64,000 nucleotides of DNA from Zygnema cylindricum (GCA_037447655.1 JBBHKE010002200.1:1-64000), one strand, 5' to 3'. Shown: positions 44,837-57,089, counted from the first letter of the stretch. Translations and numbers: made by a program. Notes: generated from the letters alone by a model not told the origin.

Positions 44837-44897
44837 GTTTTAGGGGATTTAGTGTATATTGTCGTTTATTCCGTATTTTTAATTACAACTGTTTTAG

Positions 44898-44960
44898 TAG
44901 TGTTGGGTATCAAGGACCTTTTGCCGATATTTAATATATATCGAATTTTGGGTAAGTGTC
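44898..44960. mobile_element. TAGTGTTGGGTATC family, left end only (copy 3)
   Basis: TAGTGTTGGGTATCAAGGAC followed by TTTTGCCGATATTTAATATA matches the left end of copy 1. Similarity fades after about 60 bp. Confidence 0.55.
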
Positions 44961-45335
44961 CGTATTTTTCCATACCTTTTACGGGTATTTATTTCAGATT
45001 TTTTACAGTAGGCTGCCGTATATTTCCGTTATATCAAGGACAACTGCGTTACACTTTTTCGTACATTTATTGGCATTTCCATCCATTTCCGTGCATTTTA
45101 GGGTTATTTAATGCGGGGATTTTAGGGTTCTTAGGGTACATTCTTGTACGTCCCTATATAATTCATGACAACTGTCTTAGATTTCTCAGCTGATACCGTA
45201 TGTATTCCGTACATTTTTAGCCTACATTTTTAGATTATTAATGGATTTTCTTAGGTCACACTTTATTGTAATTCGTACATTTCGTACAGTAAAAAGTACG
45301 AAATTTGCGAGTATGGGAAACAAGTGAATATAACG

Positions 45336-45538
45336 TACACCGTGAATCGTTATTAGCCTTATGTACGCTATATCGGCACCCCAAAATTTTGACATTGATA
45401 CCTTAAATATAATAAATTACACTATTTAAGGACGTGTACCATAATTTGCCACGTCTCCTGGCACTAAATTAGAATGAATGACGCTAAATTTTTCTTTACT
45501 CTAATAATTGCTATACGCTAATAACGATTCAAGGTGTA
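45336..45538. mobile_element. TACACCGC element, copy c (203 bp)
   Basis: Ends TACACCGTGAATCGTTATTA and TAACGATTCAAGGTGTA. Interior is the reverse complement of copy b with scattered differences. Confidence 0.8.
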
Positions 45539-45727
45539 GTTTTCGGGAAAAAGTCGAAATCCGTATGAATTGGACAACTATGGTACGGACATTATTCCCT
45601 CGGTTGGGTTGTTGACCAGTGCCGTACGGTACAATTAATGAGCTGTACACTGGATTCAACCGGCAGGAAATTTGCTGATTTCCGTCATATCGTACCGTCC
45701 TGTTTTCATCTAACTCTCTTCCAGTCA

Positions 45728-46646
45728 TAATTCAAAAGTGGGTGACCGTACGCCCATACAATATGCCTATTGTACGCAAAACATACAATATGCCCTTAAG
45801 ACCCATATTGTATAGGCCGCAAAATGAAATAAAATAGGAACAGGGTTGAGTTGCACATCGATCGATAGAGAATTAAACGACATGTCTAAATTTTGAAAAA
45901 AAATCGGACAAAAAAAAATATTCATGTGAGTTTTGAGGGACTTTTAATTTAAACCGTAAGATTTGGACGATCGGACGGTCGCTGATAAAAGTAGGCGATT
46001 TAAGAAGATCACATGAAAAGCCCACAACACAACTTACGAAAGGACAATCTGTCATATTAGCGTCTGCAATTTTGAGGGCCACACTAAATAAAGCCTCAAA
46101 ATGATCAACAAGGCAATATGGGACGATAAAAAAAAAAAATGCCACACTGCCAAAAAAATTACCAAAACCTACGGACCTACCCCGTTGGTGGCTGCAAAAA
46201 AAACTTTCCGACAAATCTATGAACTATCCGTACTCTCTCTCGTCGCACTCTCACCGCTGAAAATGAAAAAAAAATGTCAGTTGCAAAAATGCTTACACTA
46301 ATATAGGTTACCGTACAAAATCTGACAAATTGTACAAAATTTGAATGTTCACACGGTCGAAACGCGGCTGTCAGACGAATATGTGTGAACGGGATTGTTT
46401 ACGACATGTTTTTTTTTCACTTTTTAGAACGCACATTCTCTTTTTTTTCCCACGGAATGTCATCCTAAGCCGTGTCAGTTCGCTAAAAAATTTCGTCCGG
46501 CGGCGTGCACCGTACTTTGATGTGATGTCAGATTCGGACGTTCGTACAGGAGTGTGCACGAGGCACACGCATACAGTATGCCTACGTTGCGCGAGTTTTG
46601 TGCGCCTACCAAAGGCCTACCATAAAAAAAGCCTACTTTTGAACTA
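45728..46646. mobile_element. TA-flanked TAGTTCAAAAGTAGG element (919 bp)
   Basis: Left end TAATTCAAAAGTGGG and right end GCCTACTTTTGAACTA are inverted repeats bounded by TA. Left interior matches 33286-33600, and the 46300-46470 part is related in inverse orientation to 31180-31330. Open frames on both strands near 46475-46960 overlap the right end and show no known domain. Confidence 0.65.
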
Positions 46647-47408
46647 TGCTTCCAATGGACGTTTCTTCTTTTTCCTTTCGAATGCACATCTCGCGCGAGA
46701 GAGGCGGAAGGCCGTCGATGACGGATGGCGAAAGCCGGCAGCTGACGGCCAATTTGGTCGAATTGAAGTCTGGTCGTCGCCCGCACTTTGTGCACAAAAG
46801 TCAGTTTCGATGCAGTTGCCGTACGCGGTACGCCGTACGGGAATTGAAGGAGCCCGCTACAGTCTTCTCCGACGCTACAACACTTTGGGCTTTTCCGGCC
46901 GCGCACCGCAATTCACTGCGATTCTCCGTTCGAAATTTTGAACCGGCCACGCGTCACAGCTAGTTAAAACTGCGCCGCGGGCGACCATACGCCTATGACC
47001 GTCGATCTGGTCAACGACGGATCTAGAGCCTCCAAGGTTTTTCTTTATCTATCTGTACCCTCTGCCCTCGGTGAAATTCTTTATAAATAGTGACTCTGGA
47101 CAGAAAAGAAAAACAGCCAACGAAGCAAACTCACTAAGGCCTGTTCTCCATTAGGCGGTCCCAGTAAACATACGGAGACGTCTATTTTTTATGTTTACTG
47201 GCACGGCCTTCCATTATGTCGTTCCAGTTAACATCGTTTCTTAATTATGATTGGCGCCATGTAGGTTAGAGTCAAGATTTTGAAAATTTATCAAATATCT
47301 TCAATGGAAAGTCAGAACGAAAAATTTGTACCGTCTTTAGATTTTGAAAATCTGTAAAATATCTTCAACGGGAAGTCAGAACTAAATATCTGTACCAGCG
47401 TAATGTAC
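46647..47408. other. No gene recognised; TATA-like motif and short fold-back
   Basis: TTCTTTATAAATAG near 47078-47091 resembles a plus-strand TATA box, but no gene with a recognisable product follows. CAGTAAACATAC and ATGTTTACTG near 47163-47202 form a short inverted repeat. Confidence 0.35.
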
Positions 47409-47582
47409 TTAAAATATAATACGATTATGCTCTAAGTCTCTAACGTACTATGTGTACCTTCATCAGGGTTTGTAACAAACCCTAACTTCCTCACTGCAAT
47501 GGCTTTTATTTGAACGCCTGCCTCCAACGGAAAGCCTCTGCCGTAATATGTGACATCTGTCACATTTTTACGTGTGTTAATA
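47409..47582 (+). repeat. Direct repeat DR1 (pair of 48318-48484)
   Basis: About 170 bp with AGGGTTTGTAACAAACCCTA, then an AATGGCTTTTATTTGAACGC block and GGAAAGCCTCTGCC. Repeated in the same orientation at 48318-48484 with roughly a dozen differences. Confidence 0.8.
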
Positions 47583-47583
47583 C

Positions 47584-48322
47584 TAGTGTTGGGTATCGGG
47601 TAAATTCATATCGCGATAATCTCGATATTTGATATATCGAATATCGATCGAGCAAACTCTTCGATATATCGTACCGAGACCAACATAAATCATCGCGATA
47701 AATATCGCGGTATATAGTATTTTTTTTATTTTAATATTTTATATTTTAATATAATATGCTATTTTAGCGAGAAAAAAAAAATTGTCTGATACGCCTTGTA
47801 CGACGTGATTTTCGTTCCGTGACTTAAAGGTAGACGCCGCAAAATCTAACCGACAAAAAAGTACAAATTCTGTAATTCATATGATTACTTATTTGGGGTA
47901 TGGTTACATGAGAAGGTCTCTGTAATAGTACGGAAAGCAAACTTTCTGTATTGCAGCGGCCTCGATTAACATCGCGTATCTTCTATAAACAAGTTTTTAC
48001 ATACGTGCTTTGATTTGAGTGATTCCTTGTAAGTTAGACGATCAAATCTCTAAAATCGTCAAAGATTTGAGAACCGACCATTTTCGTATGGAAATCCGTA
48101 CTTGCGTATTATGTATGTGTACTTCGCAAGTGTACCGCGTCAAATGTACCTCACATATCTTCACTCTGCTGACTTTCAGGAAAAAAACGTATTTCTTTTC
48201 GGCAAAGATTTTACGGTCACCTTGTCCGAAGGCAAATGACTTTGGAGACGTGAAAAAATTCATTTTTTTTTAAATGCCTCGATATATCGCCGATACCATA
48301 TATCGGCGATATATCGGCTTAA
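47584..48322. mobile_element. TAGTGTTGGGTATCG family, copy 4 (inverted, one end missing)
   Basis: It starts with TAGTGTTGGGTATCGGGTAA, the complement of the right terminus of copies 1 and 5, and then carries their interior in reverse. The other terminus is lost where DR2 begins. It lies exactly between DR1 and DR2. Confidence 0.65.
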
Positions 48323-48484
48323 AGTAAAGTACAAGTATGCTCTAACGTACTATTTGTACCTTCATGAGGGTTTGTAACAAACCCTAACTTCTTCACTGCA
48401 ATGGCTTTTATTTGAACGCCTGCCTCCAACGGAAAGCCTCTGCCATATTATGTGACATCCGTCAAATTTTTACGTGTGTTAATA
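48318..48484 (+). repeat. Direct repeat DR2 (pair of 47409-47582)
   Basis: Second copy of the repeat described for DR1, immediately after inverted-repeat element copy 4. Confidence 0.8.
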
Positions 48485-48587
48485 TTGTGAAAGCGCGGCA
48501 AACTGTGGACAGTGGATGGCTTGTACGACGTGTTCGGTTCTCATTGCCTGTTCGTGTTGGCGATTTTTTTTACTCTTCACTTGAACA

Positions 48588-48720
48588 TCGCGCACATCGT
48601 CCAGGGTGTACATCGCGCACATCGTCCAGTTTGAAGAGACTCTCTTCAAACTGGACGATGCACGCGATCGTCCAGTGTGAAGATTCTCTCCTCGGCAGGA
48701 GAGTATCTTCACACTGGACG
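48588..48720. repeat. Twin hairpins with a shared CGTCCAGT stem end
   Basis: Hairpin 1 has 20-bp perfect arms (48620-48639 and 48641-48660) beginning CATCGTCCAGTTTGAAGAGA. Hairpin 2 has 24-bp arms (48669-48692 and 48697-48720) with one mismatch and a 4-base loop, beginning CGTCCAGTGTGAAGAT. Two direct copies of CATCGCGCACATCGTCCAG precede them. They could fold as small-RNA-type precursors or be a transposon scar. Confidence 0.85.
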
Positions 48721-48920
48721 ACGTGCGCAATTGCTTCGCGAATCTAGAAAAGCTAAAAATCGTAGATAAATACGCCTATAATGTTGGAGCGATCTAAACA
48801 ACATGTTTCATCATGTTTCGTCTGACAAAAAATAATAAACTGTACGAATCTGTACGAAAGTGTACGGCGTCCAGTAAACAACACCACTTTTCCTCTAATT
48901 GAAGTTCACCCTAAGAACAG

Positions 48921-49743
48921 TAGTGTGGGGTATCGCGGACAATTTGCCGATATTCAATATATATCGAATTCCGGGTTCCCGATAATCGATATATCACTTC
49001 GATGCATCGAAAATGAAATTATCGCGATATATTGCCGATATATCTAAGCAATAAAAAAAATGATAATAATAATCCACGTCATCAAAGTCACGTGCCTTAA
49101 GACATGTTGACTGTAAAATCTTTGCCGAAATGAAATACGGTTTTTTCCCGAAAGTCAACAGAGTGAAGGAGATCTTTGAGGTACATTCACGCGGTACACT
49201 TGCGAAGTACACGTACATAGTATACAAGTACGGATTTTCATACGAAAATGGTCGGTTTTCAATTTTTTGACGATTTTAGAGATTTGATCGTCTACTTATA
49301 AGGAACCACTCAAATCAACGCACGTATGTAAAAACTTATTTACAGACGTTACGCGATGTAGCCGAGGCCTCTGTAATACAAAAAAATTGTTGTCCGTACT
49401 ATTACAGAGACCAAATCATGTAACCATACGGCATACCCCAAATAAGTAATTATATAAAATACAGAATTAGTACTTTTTTGTCGGTTACAATTTGCAGCGT
49501 CTACCTTTAAGTCACGGAACGAAAATCACGTTGTACGTGGCGGCGTATTAGACAATTTGTCTTTTTCGCTAAAATAACATGTTATATAAAATATTAAATA
49601 AAAAAAATACTATATATCGCGATATATATTGCGATGATTTATGTTGGTCTCGGTACGATGTATCGAGGACTGTACTCGATCGATATTCGATATACCGAAT
49701 ATCGAAATTATCACGATATGAATTTACCGGATACCCAACACTA
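48921..49743. mobile_element. TAGTGTTGGGTATCG family, copy 5 (823 bp)
   Basis: Begins TAGTGTGGGGTATCGCGG and ends GGATACCCAACACTA. Interior (49070-49340 and 49470-49700) matches the left and right parts of the 2.4-kb copy 1, including the GAAGGAGATCTTTGAGGTAC word. It represents the element without the AT/palindrome block. Confidence 0.8.
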
Positions 49744-49980
49744 AAAAATACATTCCACAAATACAAAAGGAAAAACCCATCCAAAAGTTTTAGCCCTTCG
49801 AATCTTTGTTCATAGTAAAAGGAGCAGCCATGGTGGCTCTAAGAGATACACAGAGGAAAAAGAATCTCATGGCCAAGTCAAAATCTGTCTTCCAAACTCA
49901 GTTGGCGCTTGGTAATGTGCGCCGTGGCGTTGGCGATGAGCCACACTCTTTTTTGTGCCGAGGCTGCGCGCAATTTCTGT

Positions 49981-50420
49981 TGTAATATAATTAAAGCATT
50001 CTATAATTCTATACTAGTTTAGAGTTCTACACACTACACTATTATTGTGTTTTAGCGTTCTGTACTTTACTTAGTGAATTGTACAAACCTTCGTTAACGT
50101 TGATGATTCTTTCCGTAGGAATCTTTTGTCTTTGATTCCTTTTAGCATAACTAGTTGTACCTCCTTAAGCATAGATTAGATGAACCTATTGTAGCCTTTT
50201 TGGCTACCCTTTTACTTTGTCTTACTATAAGACTTCCTTGCGTTGTCATGTAAATTAATTAATTGAAAAGACACTCAAACGATAAACCTCTCACTTTTTC
50301 CCCTGTTTGTTGTTTCCCTACCTTGTCTTTTCTATTTTGGCCTTCTTTAATATTTTGGCCTTTTTTCAACTATTTTGTCATATTAATCATTTCCGTCTCT
50401 TATGACCTCGAATTCAATAG
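49981..50420 (+). repeat. 5' terminal repeat of element E
   Basis: Begins TGTAATATAATTAAAGC and matches 54882-55330 with many small differences. Similarity runs past a TTATGACCTCGAATTCAATA block that includes the Gag start codon, so the repeat is longer than a normal LTR alone. Confidence 0.8.
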
Positions 50421-53400
50421 GTTATGGGCCTAGTCCTTCGTCCGTATTCAGCTCTGTTCCCAAATTTCAAGGCGACAATTTTTATGACTGGATGTTTTAT
50501 GTCCAGCATTTATTTTCTTTTGAAAATTTTTGGGGCCACATCAGAGGCACTGTAACGATACTTGTCCTTCCTTCCGCCAATTTTGACACTTTTGCTGCCG
50601 CTCAGACAGCTCTAGCTTTGTGGGTGGAGAAAGATTTTGTTGCGTTTTTTCTGCTTGTCCTCTCTTTGAATGTCCAGATCGCGAAATGAATTCCCGCTGC
50701 GACGACTTCGCATGAGGCGTGGCAAATTCTATGCAGCGCTTACGAAATGGATACGTGGCCTTATCGGTTGGCGCTACGCGGCTAATTCAACAATATTCAA
50801 AAAGATCCGAAGGAATCTATGCTCGATTTCATTTAGCGAGTTGAATCGCTGGCCGATCGTCTTAAATGTATTAATTATACGGTCACCCATGAAGATATGA
50901 TAAGTACAATTTTGGTTGGCTTGCTGTTATCTTTTGATTCTTTTGCAAGTATTGTTGCATTTTCTGATCTCACCAATCGTCTGTTGAATGAGGAGACACA
51001 ATTAAATTTAAATAAACCTGTCGTTTCTCTCGATGGGTCCGCATTAATTGTCTCTTCCTCCATAAAAGCTCTAACCCTTGCAGGATCTTAGCTTTTCTGC
51101 AAATACCGCAAAGAGCGCGACCATGTGGTCGACGCGTGCCCAACATTGACCAAAAAGGGGGAAAAGGAACGTGTGGCAAGAGGACCGCGAGGCTTACTTC
51201 AGCTCCTCAAAATCTAAGGTCCTTTGCGTATCCCCATGCCTCCACGCCGCCAACTTGTCATGCGGCGCACGCGACGGTCAAATTCCCTTTTTCGTATGGA
51301 CCTCTGCCACCATGGTACCCCCCTCCCAATAATTACTATCCTCCACAAAATGCGTCGTTTTCACATGACCATCTGTCCGCCAATCCAAATGCCGATCCAC
51401 GTCACCTACAATAATACCTGTCGTAGGTACTCCTGTCCCGATTCCATCCATTGACTATGGGTACGTTTTTTCCACATCAAGTAATCCTTGTGATTGGTTA
51501 ATTGATTTGGAGTATCACATCACATGTGTTGTCGTCGTAATCTCATGATTAATGTTGTTCCTCTTAAAGTTTTTTTAAGCATTTTTTAAGGAACAACATG
51601 ATGCAAACTTCAAATTTCGTTGGACAGGTCCATATTAACAGTGATTCGCTCGCCTCTCGTCTAATAATCTTAGACAACGTTTAATTTGTTTCAACGTTTA
51701 TTTTGTTTCTGACCTCACCGGAAATCTTTTTTCTGCTAGTTCGGCTTTACACCATGGGAGTTTTGGTGTCATTATTGAATCCCACGTTCAACTATTTTCT
51801 CCCACTAAAGATCTCATTGGTAGTGGCACTCGGATAGGAAATCTCTATGTTTTGACTTTTTTTCAAGATATTGCTCATGCTTTTATTGCCCATTCTCCCT
51901 CTTCTTTTTTTTTTTCTTACATGGCATCTTCACTATTGCCATTTAAATGGTGTTAGCCTAGCTTCCCTAGGAAAAGGCCTTGAACTTGGAATTGATCAAT
52001 TTAATGAGAGCAAAATTGACTTTTGTCATGGATGTATTCTTGGAAAGATGCCTCGCTTGCCTTTTCCTTCCTCTTCTTCTCGCTCTTTGGCTCCCCTTGA
52101 TCTCATTCAGAGTGATGTGTGTGGTCCTATTCCAATTTTAAGCCTTAATGGTGCCTCTTACTTCCTCATCATATTCATTGATGATTTTTCTCGTTTTACA
52201 TACATTTATTTTATGCGTCATAAATCCGAGGTTTTCACTCATTTTCAACACTTTAAGGCGCTCGTTGAAAAATCAATTATCATCTCGCATCAAAACCTTA
52301 CGCACTGATAATGGGGGAGAGTTTGTCTCCAATGATTTCTCTGAGTTTTTACTATCGCATGGTATTTTTCATCACAAAACTTCCCCTAATACTCCCCAAC
52401 AAAATGGTGATGCTGAGCGATTAAATCACACTTTTATTGATATGACTCGCTCTCTTCTCCATTTTGCTTCTTTACCATTCCATTTTTGGGCCGAAACATT
52501 GCTAACATCTTCTTATATTCACAATGGCTCTCCTACCTCTTCTCTCTCTAGCAAAACCCTTTTTGAGGCGTGGCATGGTGCTAAACCCGATGTCTCTCAC
52601 TTTCACATTTTTGGGTGTGAAGCATACTATATAATTCTCCCTCTTTCCAATGGAAAATTAGGTGCTTGAGCCATGCGCGGATTTTTTTTGGGATATTCCC
52701 CTAATTCTAAAACGTATCCCATTTGGTGTCCCTCTTCTCGTCGAATTATCACCTCGCGTGACGTTGTTTTTCATGACACTCCTCTTATCCATAAACTTGT
52801 TCCCGATTTTCCCATCGCTCCTTTATCCAGTTTATTCCCTCCTTATGAAACTGTCCCTACTAATTTTGTTACTTCCTTGCCTATGCCCCCTTTAACACCT
52901 TCTTTTCTTACGTCCCCTTTAATCCCTCACAGTTCTCCCATTTCCTCCAGTGTTTCTCCACTTACAGAATCTGGTACTTTCTCTAATTCGGATGAATTAT
53001 TGCGCCAGGTATAATCTGCGATCTTTGGCGGTCTCCCCCGTGTGGAACAATCCGCGGCAAGTGACGCTTCGGTCCTTGAAGCGACAAAACGCGCGGATCC
53101 AACTTTAGTCCCTAACACGACAACTTTTACAGATACATGATCGAAAGATTTGTCGCCGCCCAGAGTGGTTCGCACTTCTGTTTTATTTACAACGCTGACG
53201 CCCCTTGCGAAACAACTTGTCATACGATAGAGTACAGGTCTTATTCAACCGACGTGGAAGATTCGCGAGAATCTTGCTCTCGCTAATCTTCTGAAGCGTG
53301 AAAATCTCTCCCGTTACAATGTCGGCATTAAAGCGCCAGTGCCAGAATATGGCTGGCCTTTACTCAATACTGACGCATTAATGTCAAATAACACCTGGAC

Positions 53401-54881
53401 GCTTTGTACTCTTCCCCCAAATCGGCGTGCGATTGGATCCAAGTGGGTTTTCAAAATTAAATGGTTGGCAGATGGCTGCGTCGACCGTTACAAGGCTCGT
53501 CTTGTAGCGAAGGGGTACTTACAAACTGAAGGCGTTGACTACAACGAGACTTTTGCTCATGTGGCCAAATTTGACTCCATCCGTACTATTTTGTCTCTTG
53601 CTGCTCTCCATGACTAGGAGTTACAACAACTCGACGTGAAAACCGTTTTTCTTCATAGGAGTCTTGCAGAAGACTTTTTTTATGGAACAACCCCCTGGCT
53701 ACGCTGTACCTGGTTGTGAGACACTTGTTTAACATTTACAAAAATCTATTTATTGTCTTAAGCAGGCACCTATAGTATGGCACCAAGCTCTTGTCGCAAA
53801 GTGGGTTTTCGAGAAATCAGTGCAGATCTTGGAATTAATATTAGAGATAGAAGGGATGCGTTAATAATTGTTATTGTTTACGTAGGTGACTTAATTCTTG
53901 CAGGACCTAGTAAGTAGTCCATTCACCAGGTCAAAGGCATTCTCTCTTCTTATTGGCCAATGACGGATTTAGGAGATCTTGACTATTGCGTAGGCATTAC
54001 TATCCTAGGTCAAAGATCTGCACGAATTTTGCAGATGAGTCAAAAGAATTACATTTTTGACCTCCTTTAACATTTTGACATTCCCAATTGCAATTCCGTG
54101 CCTAGTCCCCTTGATCCCAACACCACTCTCAACAAAATGTCCTCCGATGGGAATGCCCAAGGAAATATAAGCTCACTTTATCGGTCGATTATAGGCAAAT
54201 TGATGTATGCTATGCTTGGTATACGACCCGATACTTGCATCGCAGTTTGCCTTTTGTCTCAATTTTCGCATTGTGCCACTCAAACCCATCTTTAAGCCGC
54301 AATGCGTGTTCTTCGCTACCTCCAAGGATCAAAGCATCTTCATCTCACTTTTTCCCATCCTTCTCTTCTCTCACTTTCTCCGGACACTTCCGTTATTGGT
54401 TTTTGCGATGTGGATCGGGGTAATCAACCTGACGATCGTCGCTCAATTTTCGGAGTATGTTTTTCTTTGGGTGGTGGCCTCATCTTTTGGTCGTCCTCCA
54501 AGCAAACCACTGTTGCTCTTTCCTCGACGGAAGCGAAGTATATGGCCGGCACTACTGCCACGAAATCGGCTATTTGGTTCCGACGCCTTCTTTCCGATCT
54601 CTCTTTTCCTCCTTCTTCTTCCACCTCTATTTTTGTGATTCTCAAGGGGCTTTGGCTCTTATGAAAAACCCTATCCATCATTCACGCACTAAGCATATTG
54701 ATATTCAATTTCATTTTACACGTGATAAGATTCTTGATGGCATTGTTTCATTCTCTCATTGTGCCAGTGGCTCTCAACTTGCTGATTTTCTCACAAAACC
54801 TCTTCCCCGCCCCTTATTTCATCATCATATTTTTCATGCTGATCTTCGTGAATAACCATGTTTTAATCGAGGGGGGGTGGT

Positions 54882-55330
54882 TGTAATACAATTAAAGCAT
54901 TCTTTAATTCTAAACTAGTTTAGAGTCCTACACGCTACACAATTATTGTGTTTTAGCGTTTTGTACTTTACTTAGTGAATTGTACAAACCTTCGTTAACG
55001 TTGATGATTCTTTCCGTAGGAATCTTTTGTCTTCGATTCCTTTTAACGTAACTAGTTGTACCTCCTTAAGTTATGCTTAGATTAGATGAACCTTTTGGAG
55101 CCTTTTCAGCTACCCTTTTACTTTGTCTTAATATTAGACTTCCTTGGGTTGTCATGTAAATTAATTAATTGAAAAGACACTCAAGCAACAAATTTCTCAC
55201 CTGTTCCCTTGTTTGTCGTTTCCCTACCTTGTCTTTTCTATTTTGGCCTTCTTTACTATTTTGGCCTTTTTTCAACTATTTTGTCATATTAATCATTTCG
55301 GTCTTTTATGGCCTCGATTTCAATAGTTTT
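54882..55330 (+). repeat. 3' terminal repeat of element E
   Basis: Begins TGTAATACAATTAAAGC after the purine tract. It ends in a copy of the Gag start region (TTATGGCCTCGATTTCAATA), after which homology with the 5' copy stops. Confidence 0.8.
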
Positions 55331-56337
55331 GGAATGAGGATGGACGGTGGAAAAATGTTAAACCGCGTGTCTGGTCGAACGTTGATGACAGTCTCCTCCA
55401 CTTCCTTCCCCCAGTGCGACTTTTTCCTTTCCCCGACAAACGAGACCATCATAAGCATCAGGTAGGGTTGACGACCCAACTCTGTTTCTCCATTCGGCTG
55501 TGATTTCGCATTTAAAAATGGAAAAAAATATTCTTTGCATTGATTCGAATGTGCAGAGCTAGAAGCCATCAGCTGAATGCTTAAATTGTAGACTAGAAAA
55601 TCATCAGTTGGGAATCGGATGGAGAGGCTAGAGGATGATAGAGTGATGTATAAGACGATAGGGATTAAAGGGGGGGAGAATGGAGGAGGAAAGGAGGGAG
55701 GGAGGGAAGGAGGAGGAAGGAAGAGAGGGAGGGAGATAGTGAGGGTAGGATAGGTATGAAGGTAGGCAGATAGGTAGTGGTGAAAAGGGGAAATGGGTTA
55801 GGGGGAACAAAGGGAGAATGAGAGGAAGGGAGAACAGAGACGAAGAGAGAGGGAGAGAGGCGATATAATTTGCGGGAGGAAAAGAGGGGTGTAAGGGGCG
55901 GGGGGAAGTGAGGGAGAAGATAAAGGTAGGATGGTGGATACAATACTAATTCTGACCTTCACCTCTTCTCTTCAATTTTCCCCCTTGCCTCATCGCTCCT
56001 TTTCCCCATCTCACTATGTCGTCTCCTCGTATTTATTTCTCTGTTTCTTTAGCTCACATTGTCTTCCTTTGTTTGCATCTGGATCTACCTTACTACAACT
56101 ATTTTTTTTTCGGCCAATGTTCGAGCTTTGCAAATGTTGGCGGGAAAAGATGTTTTCTGAATGCTCAGGAAATCTGTAATTCCAGCCCGATCGGATTTTC
56201 TTTGTTTGTTTTCATTTCTTCTTTGAAACAAAAACGCATTAAATTTTAGCATTGATCTATTTGATATGCACGTTTCATAGGCGTGTTTATTTGAAAAACA
56301 CAAAAAAAACTGACCCAAAAGTTTTGGTCCATTTCAG
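55331..56337. other. Upstream of the proline-rich gene; purine-rich tract
   Basis: 55620-55930 is strongly purine-rich (GGAGG/GAGAG words). 56120-56160 shows a GAGCTTTGC...GCGGGA block resembling the start of the repeated domain at 63023. It may be a diverged upstream exon of the plus-strand gene. Confidence 0.35.
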
Positions 56338-56506
56338 TTTGGACGGCTCGACTGACATGGGAGTAGGGCCATACGTTATGGACTCCGTGAGTGGAGAGAT
56401 CATTGAAGTCGACAGTTCCGGAGAGGCCTCCTTCCTCTGCTCGGATAATGCGGGAACCGGCACTGGCGACCAGTCAATTCTAAACAAGTTCTGCAGCTTT
56501 AATTCT
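56338..56506 (+). CDS. Exon of a two-domain proline-rich surface protein gene (domain copy 1, first half)
   Basis: Flanked by CATTTCAG and GTAAGT. It encodes 56 codons with a SGEIIEVDSSGEASFLC block and DQSILNKFCSFNS. These align with the first half of the domain at 63023-63423 (DEVVVEVDESGSALFREC, then NSVGNQFYLNGEDA). The exon enters in phase 2 and leaves in phase 0. I do not recognise the domain. Paired Cys residues and the Pro-rich linker suggest a secreted cell-wall or matrix protein, comparable in design to pherophorins, but no pherophorin signature is evident. Confidence 0.6.
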
Positions 56507-56750
56507 GTAAGTTTAAGAAATTGAAAGAATCCAAAATCGAGTCTCATTGGCGCACGGTTGTCGGTTACGAATTGATCTCTGTGTTTCAATTTTGCGAGTC
56601 TATGTTCCTAAACCAGCTTTTTTTCAGTAACTAGAGTAGGTAATGTACAAACATACGGTGAATGGAAGCTTGAAATTCCATATGAGTCGTAACCACGTTA
56701 CGGGGATTAGAAATTGTGGCTGACGCGATCCGGTTTGACATCTATTGCTG

Positions 56751-57089
56751 GCACCCAAGAGCTACTTCCAGAACTCTTGCTTCGTGATTTCTTTCACGGC
56801 GGTACAAATCCTAGCTGACAATACCGTACTAAACCTCAACTTGGGCGACACAAACAAGCAAACTTACCCCGACGAGCGCCGATGCCTTGTCTTTGGCACG
56901 GGCCCCTCCACCGCACCTTGCACATGTTCGACTTCCTTTAAACTCTTCCCGTATCGCCTCCACCACCTCCTCCTTCACCTTCCCCTCCTCTACCTTCTCC
57001 TCCTCCTCCCTCACCTTTTCCACCTCCTCCATCGCCACCCCCACCTCCACCATCTCATCCCCCTCCTTCACCTTCACCTCCTCCACCGT
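56751..57089 (+). pseudogene. Domain copy 1 second half plus start of the Pro-rich linker (frame-disrupted, cut by copia D)
   Basis: Codons for a SYFQNSCFVISFTAVQIL block and RRCLVFGTG match the second half of copy 2 (DYFRSRCVMLPVTVF...RQCVMFKTS). The Pro-rich linker that follows, from about 56957, is in another frame and is preceded by an in-frame TAA at 56939-56941. No AG acceptor lies between, so a small indel or sequencing error is more likely than an intron. The linker is then interrupted at 57089 by copia element D. The left boundary follows the AAG before AGCTAC and is tentative. Confidence 0.55.

Larger units (their letters stand above)
49981..55330 (+). mobile_element. Decayed Ty1/copia element E with terminal direct repeats
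   Basis: Related terminal repeats (about 49981-50420 and 54882-55330) flank a copia gag-pol in broken frames. A Gag start is at 50402-50689 with FQGDNFYDWMFYVQHLF. Integrase zinc and core blocks lie at 51900-52660 (CHGCILGK; DNGGEF; NTPQQNGDAERLN). RT at 53380-53830 has [21 protein letters not shown] and LKQAP. RNase H at 54300-54850 has VALSSTEAKYMAG and KHIDIQFHFTRD. A purine run with seven G (near 54870) precedes the 3' repeat. Several frameshifts and stops make it inactive. No clear tRNA primer site was found. Confidence 0.85.

Noticed and set aside
46345-46963. Overlapping open frames on both strands
   Set aside because: No recognisable domain, overlaps the end of a transposable element and has no splice context.
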